From contig WGDQ01000903.1 in assembly GCA_015493185.1 (NCBI GenBank), positions 1 to 16,418 of the forward strand: a stretch of 16,418 nucleotides of DNA. The letters run 5' to 3'. Below, in pieces: positions 1 to 6,657 of this stretch (within the stretch, counting starts at the first letter, position 1; every line of letters begins with the position of its first letter). Made by a program: the position numbers and the translations under genes. The notes below the pieces were generated by a model. The model ran no database searches. It was not told the DNA's origin and saw only the letters and a list, made by a program, of their open reading frames with translations. This DNA comes from Planctomycetaceae bacterium (GTDB taxonomy: Bacteria; Planctomycetota; Planctomycetia; Pirellulales; JAEUIK01).

Positions 1-293
1 CTATCGACCTGTAAGCCGCTTTTCGAACGCTCGCCTTTGGCGTGGCACTTGTAGCAGTGACGAATGAGCAACGGCCGGATTTTTCGTTCAAACAGTTCCT
101 CGCCGCTCGGTTGCGGCGGCAAGGCCCTCGCCACAGAGCCGTGCAAAATGCCAACCAGTGCCGCCACGCCGCAAACCACAACGAACCGATACCCCTGCCA
201 GGCCGTGCACTGCCGCCGGCATGGACAAAGGCAAAACAGAAGCAAGCGAAGAGCGGCGAACATTGCGAGCGACATCCTCGAGCAGGAAGTCAT
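1..293 (-). CDS. PSCyt1-type planctomycete cytochrome c protein, N-terminal part only
   Basis: The minus-strand frame is open from the left edge up to a double stop near 513, and the protein continues beyond the window. The last visible residues read ELFERKIRPLLIRHCYKCH followed by AKGERSKSGLQVD. This is the hallmark of the planctomycete cytochrome c domain (PSCyt1): a single CxxCH heme site (CYKCH) followed by a short G-L-x-x-D stretch. A hydrophobic stretch (VVVCGVAALVGILHG) ends in ARA, then a Pro-rich linker, which fits a signal peptide or membrane anchor, so the heme would sit outside the cytoplasm. In the family this domain usually heads long proteins with DUF1549/DUF1553 domains; whether those follow cannot be seen. 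The start is uncertain: ATG codons at 293, 275 and 263 and a GTG near 182 (with AGGGG upstream) are all possible. Confidence 0.72.
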   Translation of the reverse strand, partial: MTSCSRMSLAMFAALRLLLFCLCPCRRQCTAWQGYRFVVVCGVAALVGILHGSVARALPPQPSGEELFERKIRPLLIRHCYKCHAKGERSKSGLQVD

Positions 294-576
294 AGTGCAA
301 CAGCAGAAGCGGAACATCGCACCGCAGAGCGTTTCACGAACCAAAGCATCGCCCGCTCCAGCAGGCTTCTCGTGCGAGCGGCCGCAGCCAGCCGAATAGA
401 CCATCATCGGAAACCGGAGTCGATCCCATGAAGAATCGGGCCGACGCGACGAATCGCTGCGACCGGCCGCTGCCGCGTTGCCGGGCGTCAGCCCTTCATT
501 GTAGACCACTCATCAGGCGAAAGTAATTCGGAGACCAGGTTTTCGCCCCCTCCGCCGGTCCGTTTCAGGCAACCGT

Positions 577-592
577 CGACCGTGCACGGTCG
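577..592. repeat. Perfect 16-bp palindrome
   Basis: The sequence CGACCGTGCACGGTCG is identical to its reverse complement. It lies roughly 285 bases upstream of the likely start of the cytochrome gene and could be a dimeric regulator's operator. No regulator can be assigned. Confidence 0.5.
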
Positions 593-642
593 GCCCCCGG
601 TCACGTCGCCATCCGTACCTGAGCGTGCCTGACCGTGTCCAG

Positions 643-669
643 CCAGCCGTCCCAGCCGTTCCAGCCATG
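643..669. repeat. 9-bp tandem repeat, three units
   Basis: Three consecutive units read CCAGCCGTC, CCAGCCGTT and CCAGCCATG. The array is short and imperfect and lies in non-coding sequence. It may be simple slippage. Confidence 0.6.
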
Positions 670-918
670 CCCGGCCGGATGCCGTTCACGTGGGTGTGGT
701 GCCTATTGTGGCACATATGGCACACCGGGCCATGCTCTCAAGCGCCAAGGGTATCGTTTCGGGCAGAACGGGTTCGTGTGCTCTCTTCGCGCAAGAACCA
801 TGGTACGCGCGCGTGAATGTGGCAGCAGCGTTGGCGGAAAAGGCCCCCGCGGCGGACAAAGTGTCGCCGTTTTAGCACAACCGTTCCCGTTTTCGCCCGC
901 CTTGCGTGCTGCCACGCG

Positions 919-2172
919 TCAGAAAACGCGTGTCGCACCAGGAATGCGGCGAATCACGTAGTGCGACACCAATACGCTCAAAATCCCACCTGCCACAACG
1001 ACGAACAAGAACTTCGACATCACGGTCCACGGCAGCGGGGCAATCAGTTCTTGAAGGATGACCAGCACCCCGGTGTGGAAGATGTGCACCGCATATGCGT
1101 TTTCTGACAACACCTTTGCCAGCGGCCCTTGCGAGTTGCACATTTCACGAAACAGCACAATAAGGCCCACCACCATGCCGGCGCAGAAAAACGACTCCCA
1201 CGTTGCCTTGAACAGCGACTGTGCCAACGCGGCGGGGGCGAGCGAACCACCGTCTGCCTCGGCCGTGAACATGCCCCAACCGCCCCACCAACCGCTTTGT
1301 GCATAAATGTATTCGAACACCGCCAGCCCAACACCAACTGCCAGCCACGGGCGCCCAATGCGGCTTGGCAAACGCGTGAGCCACTGCCGGCGATAAACAA
1401 TCAGCCCGAGAAAGAAATAAGGCAGCCAGATCGGATAGCGTGCCACTTCCACCTGAAGAAAGCCGAAAAGGGCCTCGACGTGGTTCATCGGATAAACAAC
1501 GCGCGTCGCCCACGTGGCCAACGCAATGAAGACGGCGAAACCCACGATGGCCCGATGGCCGGGCACCCGGGCGGTCGGGTCGATGCGAACCGGCGCCGGA
1601 TGAAAAAAATATCGCCACAGGCCGTAGAGAATCGAATACACCAGCAAGTGCTCGATATACCAAAGGTGGGCCAAATGCCGATCGGGCCAGCCAGGCCAGT
1701 CCCAATTGTCGGGCTTGCCGCCAATGCCGTGCCAGATGTGCCAGTAATAGTTCCAGAACGAAATGTGCCCACCCGGCCGGTAGTTGTAGTGATACCAATA
1801 CTGCAACAAGGGAATGTAAATGAAGAACCCGATCATCAACGGAATGCCCAAGTGCAGAAACTTCTGCCACAAATACTGGCCGAAACTCCTGCGTTCGAAC
1901 GAACCGGCCAAGAGGTAGCCGGAAAAAATCAGCAAGATGGCCATCGAATAGCTGGGCGTGAGCAGTTGCAGCGGGCTGATCAACCGCTCGATCTGGTCGG
2001 CCGGATGCTTGTAGAACCATGTCCGATCACCAGCGTACGGATTCGCTGCGTGGTGAATGACCGTGGCCAGAATGACAAACACACGGAGGTTATCGACAAA
2101 GTACAGCCGTCCCCGCTTGGGACGTGCGGTTGTCGATTCCGCAGACGTCGTGGCCTGAGTCGTGGCAGACAT
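919..2172 (-). CDS. Acyltransferase family 3 (OpgC/MdoC-like) membrane protein
   Basis: This 417-residue protein has about ten hydrophobic segments and should be an inner-membrane enzyme that transfers an acyl (for example succinyl or acetyl) group to an extracytoplasmic glycan. The N-terminal motif YFVDNLRVFVILATVIHHA (about 24-42) carries the paired His of the acyltransferase-3 fold. HLAHLWYIEHLLVYS (about 166-180) and LSENAYAVHIFHTGVLV (about 355-371) match blocks typical of the OpgC-like branch. The frame is open to 2361, but the extra 63 residues look non-coding; the ATG at 2172 (MSATTQATTS) gives a normal N-terminus directly before the first motif. No clear ribosome binding site precedes it. 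The substrate is unknown, and no partner gene lies beside it: the next gene upstream on this strand is pckA, whose stop is 317 bases away. The family call is firm, the OpgC subfamily less so. Confidence 0.85.
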   Translation of the reverse strand: MSATTQATTSAESTTARPKRGRLYFVDNLRVFVILATVIHHAANPYAGDRTWFYKHPADQIERLISPLQLLTPSYSMAILLIFSGYLLAGSFERRSFGQYLWQKFLHLGIPLMIGFFIYIPLLQYWYHYNYRPGGHISFWNYYWHIWHGIGGKPDNWDWPGWPDRHLAHLWYIEHLLVYSILYGLWRYFFHPAPVRIDPTARVPGHRAIVGFAVFIALATWATRVVYPMNHVEALFGFLQVEVARYPIWLPYFFLGLIVYRRQWLTRLPSRIGRPWLAVGVGLAVFEYIYAQSGWWGGWGMFTAEADGGSLAPAALAQSLFKATWESFFCAGMVVGLIVLFREMCNSQGPLAKVLSENAYAVHIFHTGVLVILQELIAPLPWTVMSKFLFVVVAGGILSVLVSHYVIRRIPGATRVF

Positions 2173-2489
2173 GGAGCACGCGAGGGCAAAACAAACAAAC
2201 TGGATACGCGAAAGCACGGCCCTGCGGGGAAGCCGCCATGTTCGGCAGGTCCGTTCCACAGCCGGCGCTGCCAACTGCCCAAGTGGTCGCCAGCCGCCGC
2301 GGAGCCGCGGCCCTGCCCCGGCTTCGAATGGCGCCGAATCCCTCCCCCTGCCCTGGGCCAATCCGACCTCGCGCTTCCGCGCGAGGTTGCAATTAGGCTA
2401 CTTTAGTTGCCCGTGTGCCCAACACAAGAACGAACCGAAACACAAGGCCCGAACAGACCGCTACCGCCACAGCGCCGCGCATGGGGCGC
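2173..2489. other. Intergenic interval between pckA and the acyltransferase gene
   Basis: No gene is seen in these 317 bases. The interval holds a hairpin at the pckA stop codon and a stronger stem-loop at 2364-2389. It should also contain the acyltransferase promoter, unless that gene is read through from pckA. Confidence 0.5.
2364..2389 (-). other. Strong stem-loop (11-bp stem, GGAA loop on minus strand)
   Basis: ACCTCGCGC and GCGCGAGGT flank a four-base loop, and the stem extends through one G-U and one C-G pair. On the minus-strand transcript the loop is GGAA, which fits the stable GNRA class. It lies about 100 bases after the pckA stop and 190 bases before the acyltransferase start. No U-tract follows, so it is not a standard intrinsic terminator; it could be a 3' end stabiliser of pckA mRNA or part of the acyltransferase leader. 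Confidence 0.55.
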
Positions 2490-2490
2490 T
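2471..2490 (-). other. Hairpin at the pckA stop codon
   Basis: AGCGCC and GGCGCT pair across an eight-base loop, starting inside the TAA stop codon of pckA. There is no U-tract. It may help end or protect the pckA transcript. Confidence 0.35.
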
Positions 2491-4085
2491 TAGTTGGTCG
2501 GGGCCACCTCATGGGGACCGGCGCGACGAATTTCTTCGCTGGCCAGGTCGGCATATTGGGCGAAGTTCTTGTGGAACAGCGCCGCCAGCTTGCGAGCCGT
2601 TTTGTCATATTCGCCGCCGTCGGCCCATGTGTTTTTCGGGAAAAGGATCTCGGCCGGCACGCCCGGACATGCTTTCGGCACGGCGAGGCCAAAATGCGGC
2701 TCCTCCACTGTGGGCACTTTGGCAAGCTCGCCCGAGTGGATGGCATGAATGATTGCCCGCGTATATTTCAAGTCGATGCGTTTGCCAACCCCGTAGGGCC
2801 CGCCCGACCAGCCGGTGTTGACCAGCCAGGCGTCGGCGTGATGTTTCCGCATCCGCTCGGCCAACATTTCGGCGTATCTGGCCGGGTGCCAAACCAAAAA
2901 CGCCGCGCCGAAGCAGGCCGAAAACGTGGCTTCCGGTTCGGTTACTCCTTGTTCGGTGCCGGCCACCTTGGCCGTGTAACCGCTGATGAAGTGATACATC
3001 GCCTGTGCCGGGCTCAAATGGCTGACCGGCGGCAGCACGCCGAACGCATCGCAAGTAAGCAGCACAATGTTGCTCGGGTGGCCGCCAACGCAAGGCACCT
3101 TGGCGTTGGGCACGAACTCGATCGGATACGAAGCCCGCGTGTTTTCTGTAATCGATGCATCGGAAAAATCGACTTCCCGCCGTTCGTCGAACACGACATT
3201 TTCGAGCACGGTGCCGAAGCGAATCGCCTGGTAGATTTCCGGTTCCTTCTCCGGCGATAGGTCGATGCACTTGGCGTAGCAACCGCCTTCGATGTTGAAA
3301 ACGCCGTCTTCGCCCCAGCAGTGTTCGTCGTCGCCGATCAATCGCCGCTCGGGATCGGCCGAAAGCGTCGTCTTGCCGGTGCCTGAAAGGCCAAAAAACA
3401 GGCACACGTCGCCCCGCGGTCCTTCGTTGGCCGAGCAGTGCATCGACAAAACATCTCGCTTGGGCATCAAATAGTGCATCACCGTGAAGATGCCCTTTTT
3501 CATCTCGCCGGCGTACTGTGTTCCGAGAATCACGATTTGCTGATGCTTGAAGCACAGCGAAACGCTCGTCGGCGATCCAACGCCTTCGGTGTACGGATTG
3601 GCGGGAAACTCCCCGGCGTTGAAGATCACATACTCCGGTTCGCCAAAGTCGGCCAGCTCCTCCGGCGTGGGGCGAATCAGCATGTTGTGCATGAACAACG
3701 CGTGATAAGGTCGCGCGCAGATCACGCGGACTTTCAGACGATACTTGGGGTGCCAGCCCGCGAAGCCGTCGAAGACGTAAACCCGATCGCGCAAGTTCAA
3801 GTAGTCGATGGCCCGCTGGCGGTTTACGCGAAACGATTCGATCGGCAGAGGAAAGTTGACGTCGCCTTCCCAGATGTCGTCGTAATCTTCCGGATGCACG
3901 ACAATGCGCTTGTCTTTCGGCGAGCGCCCCGTCTTCTCGCCCGAATAGGCCACCAACGCGCCGGAGGAAACGATCGCCCCCTGATCGTATCGCACCGCTT
4001 CTTCATACAACTCGGCGGGTACGATGTTGCGAAGCACCTTGCGAACGGTGATACCGTATTGGCCGAGGTCGCAGTCTTGTTTCAT
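2490..4085 (-). CDS. pckA: Phosphoenolpyruvate carboxykinase (ATP)
   Basis: A 531-residue cytosolic enzyme, close to the usual ATP-type length (about 540), that converts oxaloacetate plus ATP to phosphoenolpyruvate, CO2 and ADP, the entry step of gluconeogenesis. All family signatures are present: GRSPKDK (about 53-59, substrate-binding Arg), HCSANEGPRGDVCLFFGLSGTGKTT (216-240) with the phosphate-binding loop GLSGTGKTT, LIGDDEHCW (249-257) with the metal-binding Asp pair, and GYTAKVAGTE (369-378). The open frame reaches back to 4181, but the ATG at 4085 gives MKQDCDLGQYG, a normal family N-terminus. A perfect AAGGAGG lies at 4100-4106, 14 bases from that ATG, which is unusually far; no alternative start codon lies in this frame between them. 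Just upstream is a terminator-like hairpin, so expression may be controlled by attenuation. Confidence 0.97.
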   Translation of the reverse strand: MKQDCDLGQYGITVRKVLRNIVPAELYEEAVRYDQGAIVSSGALVAYSGEKTGRSPKDKRIVVHPEDYDDIWEGDVNFPLPIESFRVNRQRAIDYLNLRDRVYVFDGFAGWHPKYRLKVRVICARPYHALFMHNMLIRPTPEELADFGEPEYVIFNAGEFPANPYTEGVGSPTSVSLCFKHQQIVILGTQYAGEMKKGIFTVMHYLMPKRDVLSMHCSANEGPRGDVCLFFGLSGTGKTTLSADPERRLIGDDEHCWGEDGVFNIEGGCYAKCIDLSPEKEPEIYQAIRFGTVLENVVFDERREVDFSDASITENTRASYPIEFVPNAKVPCVGGHPSNIVLLTCDAFGVLPPVSHLSPAQAMYHFISGYTAKVAGTEQGVTEPEATFSACFGAAFLVWHPARYAEMLAERMRKHHADAWLVNTGWSGGPYGVGKRIDLKYTRAIIHAIHSGELAKVPTVEEPHFGLAVPKACPGVPAEILFPKNTWADGGEYDKTARKLAALFHKNFAQYADLASEEIRRAGPHEVAPTN

Positions 4086-4099
4086 GGCTGATTGATATG

Positions 4100-4106
4100 C
4101 CTCCTT
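4100..4106 (-). promoter_or_regulatory. Ribosome binding site of pckA, strong but distant
   Basis: On the minus strand AAGGAGG is a near-perfect match to the anti-Shine-Dalgarno sequence, but it is separated from the ATG at 4085 by 14 bases instead of the usual 5-9. CCCTCC in the 5' arm of the upstream hairpin (4158-4163) is complementary to its GGAGG core. Confidence 0.6.
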
Positions 4107-4114
4107 GGCACCAG

Positions 4115-4163
4115 AAAAAAACGATCCCTCCGGCGCGGCCGGCAATGGCAACGCACCGGAGGG
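4115..4163 (-). terminator. Intrinsic terminator in the pckA leader
   Basis: On the minus strand CCCTCCGGTGCG pairs with CGCGCCGGAGGG: twelve pairs with one G-U. Four bases later comes a run of seven T (4115-4121). Only 29 bases then separate the T run from the pckA ATG, and these hold the ribosome binding site, so there is no room for a separate promoter downstream. The element also lies about 146 bases after the stop of the DUF1080 gene at 4309 and could terminate that transcript. If pckA is transcribed from upstream, it must be read through, which makes it a candidate attenuator. Confidence 0.72.
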
Positions 4164-4308
4164 CAACAGGCAATAACGCAAAAGCTGGCACGGGTGAGCA
4201 GAACCCTCGCCGATACAGACCGCGAACTCAGCAGGGTTGGCGACGTGTCCGCGGCGAGGCTTACGAAAACGCCCGCGACGCCGGGGTGCATGACGCCAAC
4301 TGCCTGCA

Positions 4309-4920
4309 TCAATCGAGCGGGCGGACCATCAGATTCTTGTAATGAACCACACTGCCCGGATCGTGCTGTTGCAGCGCCAGGTAACCTTTTTTGTAGGTAT
4401 TCTTCTTATCGACAAAGTCGACGACTGTCTTGCCGTTGACTTTGATGATGATGTGGTTGCCCTTGACGATAATGTGCTGAGTCCACCAGGTATCGTCGTC
4501 CACCAGTTTTTTGAACACTGGCACGAAGTTGTACAGGCTGCCGGTGCGTACCGGGTCGCGGTGGCTGTTGTTTACCTGGGCTTCGTAGCCTTTCGGCCAT
4601 CCCTTGGAGAACTGGGCCCGAAAGTACATGCCCGAGTTGCCACCGTGGTTCAGTTTGACATCGGCTTTGAACTCGACGTCGGTGAACTGCCGCTTTTTGT
4701 AAAACAAATGGCTGCGCGGCCCGCGACCCACAATGGCGCCGTCTTCCACCGTCCAGTTTTCCGGACGCTCGTTCGCTTCCCATCCGTCGAGCGTTTTGCC
4801 GTCGAAGATCGAAATCCAGCCGTCGTTGTTTTCATCCGCCGCTTGGGCCGAGGGGGTGCCATTCGTCAGAACAGTAGAAATGGAAATCGCCGCCGCCAGG
4901 CAGCAGGCAAAATACTTCAT
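4309..4920 (-). CDS. Secreted DUF1080 (3-keto-disaccharide hydrolase type) protein
   Basis: A 203-residue single-domain protein. Residues 1-27 form a signal peptide (MKYFACCLAAAISISTVLTNGTPSAQA, cut before ADENN), so it is exported. The DUF1080 fold follows: WISIFDGKTLDGWEA (35-49), ENWTVEDGAIVG (54-65), a DVEFKADVKL strand (81-90), GGNSGMYFRAQ (93-103), GYEAQVNN (111-118), and a terminal strand HYKNLMVRPLD. This concanavalin-like beta-sandwich is abundant in planctomycetes, and characterised relatives hydrolyse 3-keto-glycosides; the substrate here is not known. The ATG at 4920 is chosen because GGAGG lies nine bases upstream (4930-4934) and a signal peptide begins there; the frame itself is open to 5082. 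It is divergent from the flavoprotein gene at 5306. Confidence 0.9.
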   Translation of the reverse strand: MKYFACCLAAAISISTVLTNGTPSAQAADENNDGWISIFDGKTLDGWEANERPENWTVEDGAIVGRGPRSHLFYKKRQFTDVEFKADVKLNHGGNSGMYFRAQFSKGWPKGYEAQVNNSHRDPVRTGSLYNFVPVFKKLVDDDTWWTQHIIVKGNHIIIKVNGKTVVDFVDKKNTYKKGYLALQQHDPGSVVHYKNLMVRPLD

Positions 4921-5305
4921 CAGTAACAGCCTCCAGGTTGAATTGCTTGCGAGAACGCTGCTAGAAAACGGGGAATCAAGAAGCCATAAACAGGGTGCAA
5001 ACACAAACACAACACGACGGTGTGGCGCGGACATCCGCTCGGCAGTCGTACCGACCCGCGCGCGACGGCATCGATCACGCATCGGCGTCGATCACGCATG
5101 TTTTGGTTGCCTGGTGCTTCAGCACGGCGAAGCGGGCAACAACAGCAATGCCGTCGGGGCGGGCGTGCCGCGTTGCCGGTGCTTCCGCCGTCGAACCACC
5201 AGCCGGTGCCGTCTCTATCGATTTTTAGGATACCCGCGATTTCTTGCAGAATAAAGCCGCCCCGCAGTGGCCCTTTGGCACCCACCTTCCCACACAGCAC
5301 ATGCT
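4921..5305. promoter_or_regulatory. Divergent intergenic region with direct repeats
   Basis: These 385 bases separate the minus-strand DUF1080 gene from the plus-strand flavoprotein gene, so they should hold both promoters. No sigma-70 boxes are clear enough to place. The notable content is a pair of direct repeats at 5071-5099. Confidence 0.5.
5071..5099. repeat. Two direct 12-bp repeats, 17-bp period
   Basis: TCGATCACGCAT occurs exactly twice, at 5071-5082 and 5088-5099. The pair lies between two divergent genes, 150-180 bases from the DUF1080 start and 205-235 from the flavoprotein start. It could be a regulator binding site or a small duplication. Confidence 0.55.
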
Positions 5306-6403
5306 ATGTCTCCCAAACCAGCACCACGGCCGCCGTCGTCGCTCCAGCAACCAGACGCACTGCCGCGCTACGACATCACGAAAAGCTACGTCTGGAATTA
5401 CCAGCACGCTCCCGACCCGCCCCAGCTCGAGATTCCGCCCGTGCCGGGGCGCTGGTCGTTTTGCGGCAGGCCCGTCGATTCGCCGCTGGGCATTCCGGCC
5501 GGACCGTTGCTCAATGGCCGTTGGATTCTGTACTACGCCGCTTTGGGATTCGACACGCTCACCTACAAAACGGTCCGCAGCGTCGAGCGGGCTTGCTACG
5601 CCATGCCCAATCTGCAACCGGTCCGATGCGACCAGCTCCGCGGTGGCGAACCCTCGGTGCTGGCTTCGCCGGAACTGACCGATAGTTGGGCCGTGTCGTT
5701 CGGTATGCCGTCGCAGTCGCCCGACGTTTGGCGCCGCGATATCCACTGGACCCGCGACCGTTTGCCACCGGGCAAATTGCTGTCGGTTTCCGTGGTGGGC
5801 ACGATTCAAGACGGTTGGACAATCGAAGATTTGGCCAACGACTATGCCCAATGTGCTCGCTGGGCGGTTGAAAGTGGGGCCGACGTGATCGAAACCAACT
5901 TTTCATGCCCCAACGTTTCCACCTGCGACGGTCAACTGTTCCAGAACCCTCAGCAGGCCGGTCTTGTGGCGGCCCGCGTTCGCGACGCGATTGGCAACGT
6001 GCCCTACGTGGCAAAAATCGGCCACCTGGCAACCGAAGAGGCAGCCGCCGAGCTGCTCGATGCGGTCGGGCCGCTGGTCGACGCATTGGCGATGACCAAC
6101 AGCATTGCGACAACGGTGCTTTCTCCCGACGGCCACGCCATGTTCAACGGGCAGCGACGTGGCATCTGCGGCAACGCCACACGCGAGGCCTCGATCCAAC
6201 AAACCGAAATGCTGGCCCGCCTGGTTCGGCAGCGCGGCGCGTCAATCCATCTGATTGGAGTGGGCGGCGTTTCACGCTATGCCCACGTGCGCCAGTACCT
6301 CGATGCCGGTGCCGAAGCCGTGCAGCTTGCAACCGCGGCAATGCTCGATCCCGCAGTTGCTCTGAAGATTCGACGCGAATGGCGCGAGTCGGCACGGCAA
6401 TGA
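5306..6403 (+). CDS. Dihydroorotate dehydrogenase family flavoprotein
   Basis: A 365-residue predicted cytosolic FMN-dependent TIM-barrel protein. Visible motifs are GIPAGPLLN (62-70), TYKTV (86-90; Lys88 at the FMN phosphate/substrate position), ETNFSCPNV (196-204), AKIG (236-239), MTNS (263-266) and GVGGVS (318-323; phosphate-binding end of the barrel). Cys201 in NFSCPN is the class 1 catalytic base; class 2 enzymes have Ser. The usual GNPxPR substrate block after the first strand is replaced by VERACYAMPNL, so orotate as the substrate is not certain. No pyrK-like electron-transfer subunit or other pyrimidine gene is adjacent. The ATG at 5306 (MSPKPAP) is preferred over an earlier in-frame codon at 5267, although no Shine-Dalgarno is visible. 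The stop codon coincides with the edge of an inverted-repeat element. It could be true PyrD or a paralogue acting on another pyrimidine. Confidence 0.85.
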   Translation: MSPKPAPRPPSSLQQPDALPRYDITKSYVWNYQHAPDPPQLEIPPVPGRWSFCGRPVDSPLGIPAGPLLNGRWILYYAALGFDTLTYKTVRSVERACYAMPNLQPVRCDQLRGGEPSVLASPELTDSWAVSFGMPSQSPDVWRRDIHWTRDRLPPGKLLSVSVVGTIQDGWTIEDLANDYAQCARWAVESGADVIETNFSCPNVSTCDGQLFQNPQQAGLVAARVRDAIGNVPYVAKIGHLATEEAAAELLDAVGPLVDALAMTNSIATTVLSPDGHAMFNGQRRGICGNATREASIQQTEMLARLVRQRGASIHLIGVGGVSRYAHVRQYLDAGAEAVQLATAAMLDPAVALKIRREWRESARQ

Positions 6404-6421
6404 GAAGGTTTCTTCAAAATC
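6404..6421 (+). repeat. Left terminal inverted repeat
   Basis: Perfect 18-bp match to the reverse complement of 6551-6568. Its outer part, GAAG-GTTT-CTTC, can also fold on itself. Confidence 0.8.
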
Positions 6422-6550
6422 CAATTCCGACTTCGATCGCGAGCAAGCCGACCGTCTCGTAGTCGGTTTGCATCGACCAGTCGAAGGAGGATTCGCCTGC
6501 TTGGCCCTCGTTGATATGAATCGCCCGCTCACAATCTCGGGCCTGGAAGC

Positions 6551-6568
6551 GATTTTGAAGAAACCTTC
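6551..6568 (-). repeat. Right terminal inverted repeat
   Basis: Perfect 18-bp partner of the repeat at 6404-6421. Confidence 0.8.
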
Positions 6569-6657
6569 TGAAACCGGCAGACAGCCGCGCAACGGCATCG
6601 CAAAGGCGTCTCATTTTTTTTGAGTGGTCGCCCCGACAAGGGCCCGTCTGCCGCGTC

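Larger units (their letters stand above)
294..918. other. Gene-free interval with a palindrome and a 9-bp tandem repeat
   Basis: No convincing coding frame is seen on either strand; the short open frames have no family resemblance and no ribosome binding site. The interval lies between the acyltransferase stop and the cytochrome start, both on the minus strand, so it should contain the cytochrome promoter. It holds a perfect 16-bp palindrome (577-592) and three 9-bp tandem units (643-669), listed separately. GACCGTG from the palindrome arm recurs at 631-637. Confidence 0.6.
6401..6571. mobile_element. Candidate MITE-like inverted-repeat element
   Basis: AGAAGGTTTCTTCAAAATC at 6403-6421 is repeated as its exact reverse complement at 6551-6569, with 129 bases between. 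Beyond the perfect part the similarity continues imperfectly inward for roughly 30 bases. The 18-bp core (GAAGG...AATC) is flanked by TGA on both sides (6401-6403 and 6569-6571), compatible with a 3-bp target duplication. The left TGA is the stop codon of the flavoprotein gene, so insertion here would leave the gene intact. No transposase is encoded. It could instead be a long 3' UTR structure; only a genome-wide copy search would decide. Confidence 0.5.

Noticed and set aside
913..932. Hairpin CACACG-like stem (CACGCG/CGCGTG) at the acyltransferase stop
   Set aside because: Only six pairs, overlapping the last codons and stop, with no U-tract; not enough to call a terminator.
2173..2361. 63-residue N-terminal extension of the acyltransferase
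   Set aside because: Arg/Gly-rich without a signal or conserved motif; the ATG at 2172 gives the normal family start.
1129..2406. 425-codon plus-strand open frame
   Set aside because: Antisense to the acyltransferase gene along nearly its whole length.
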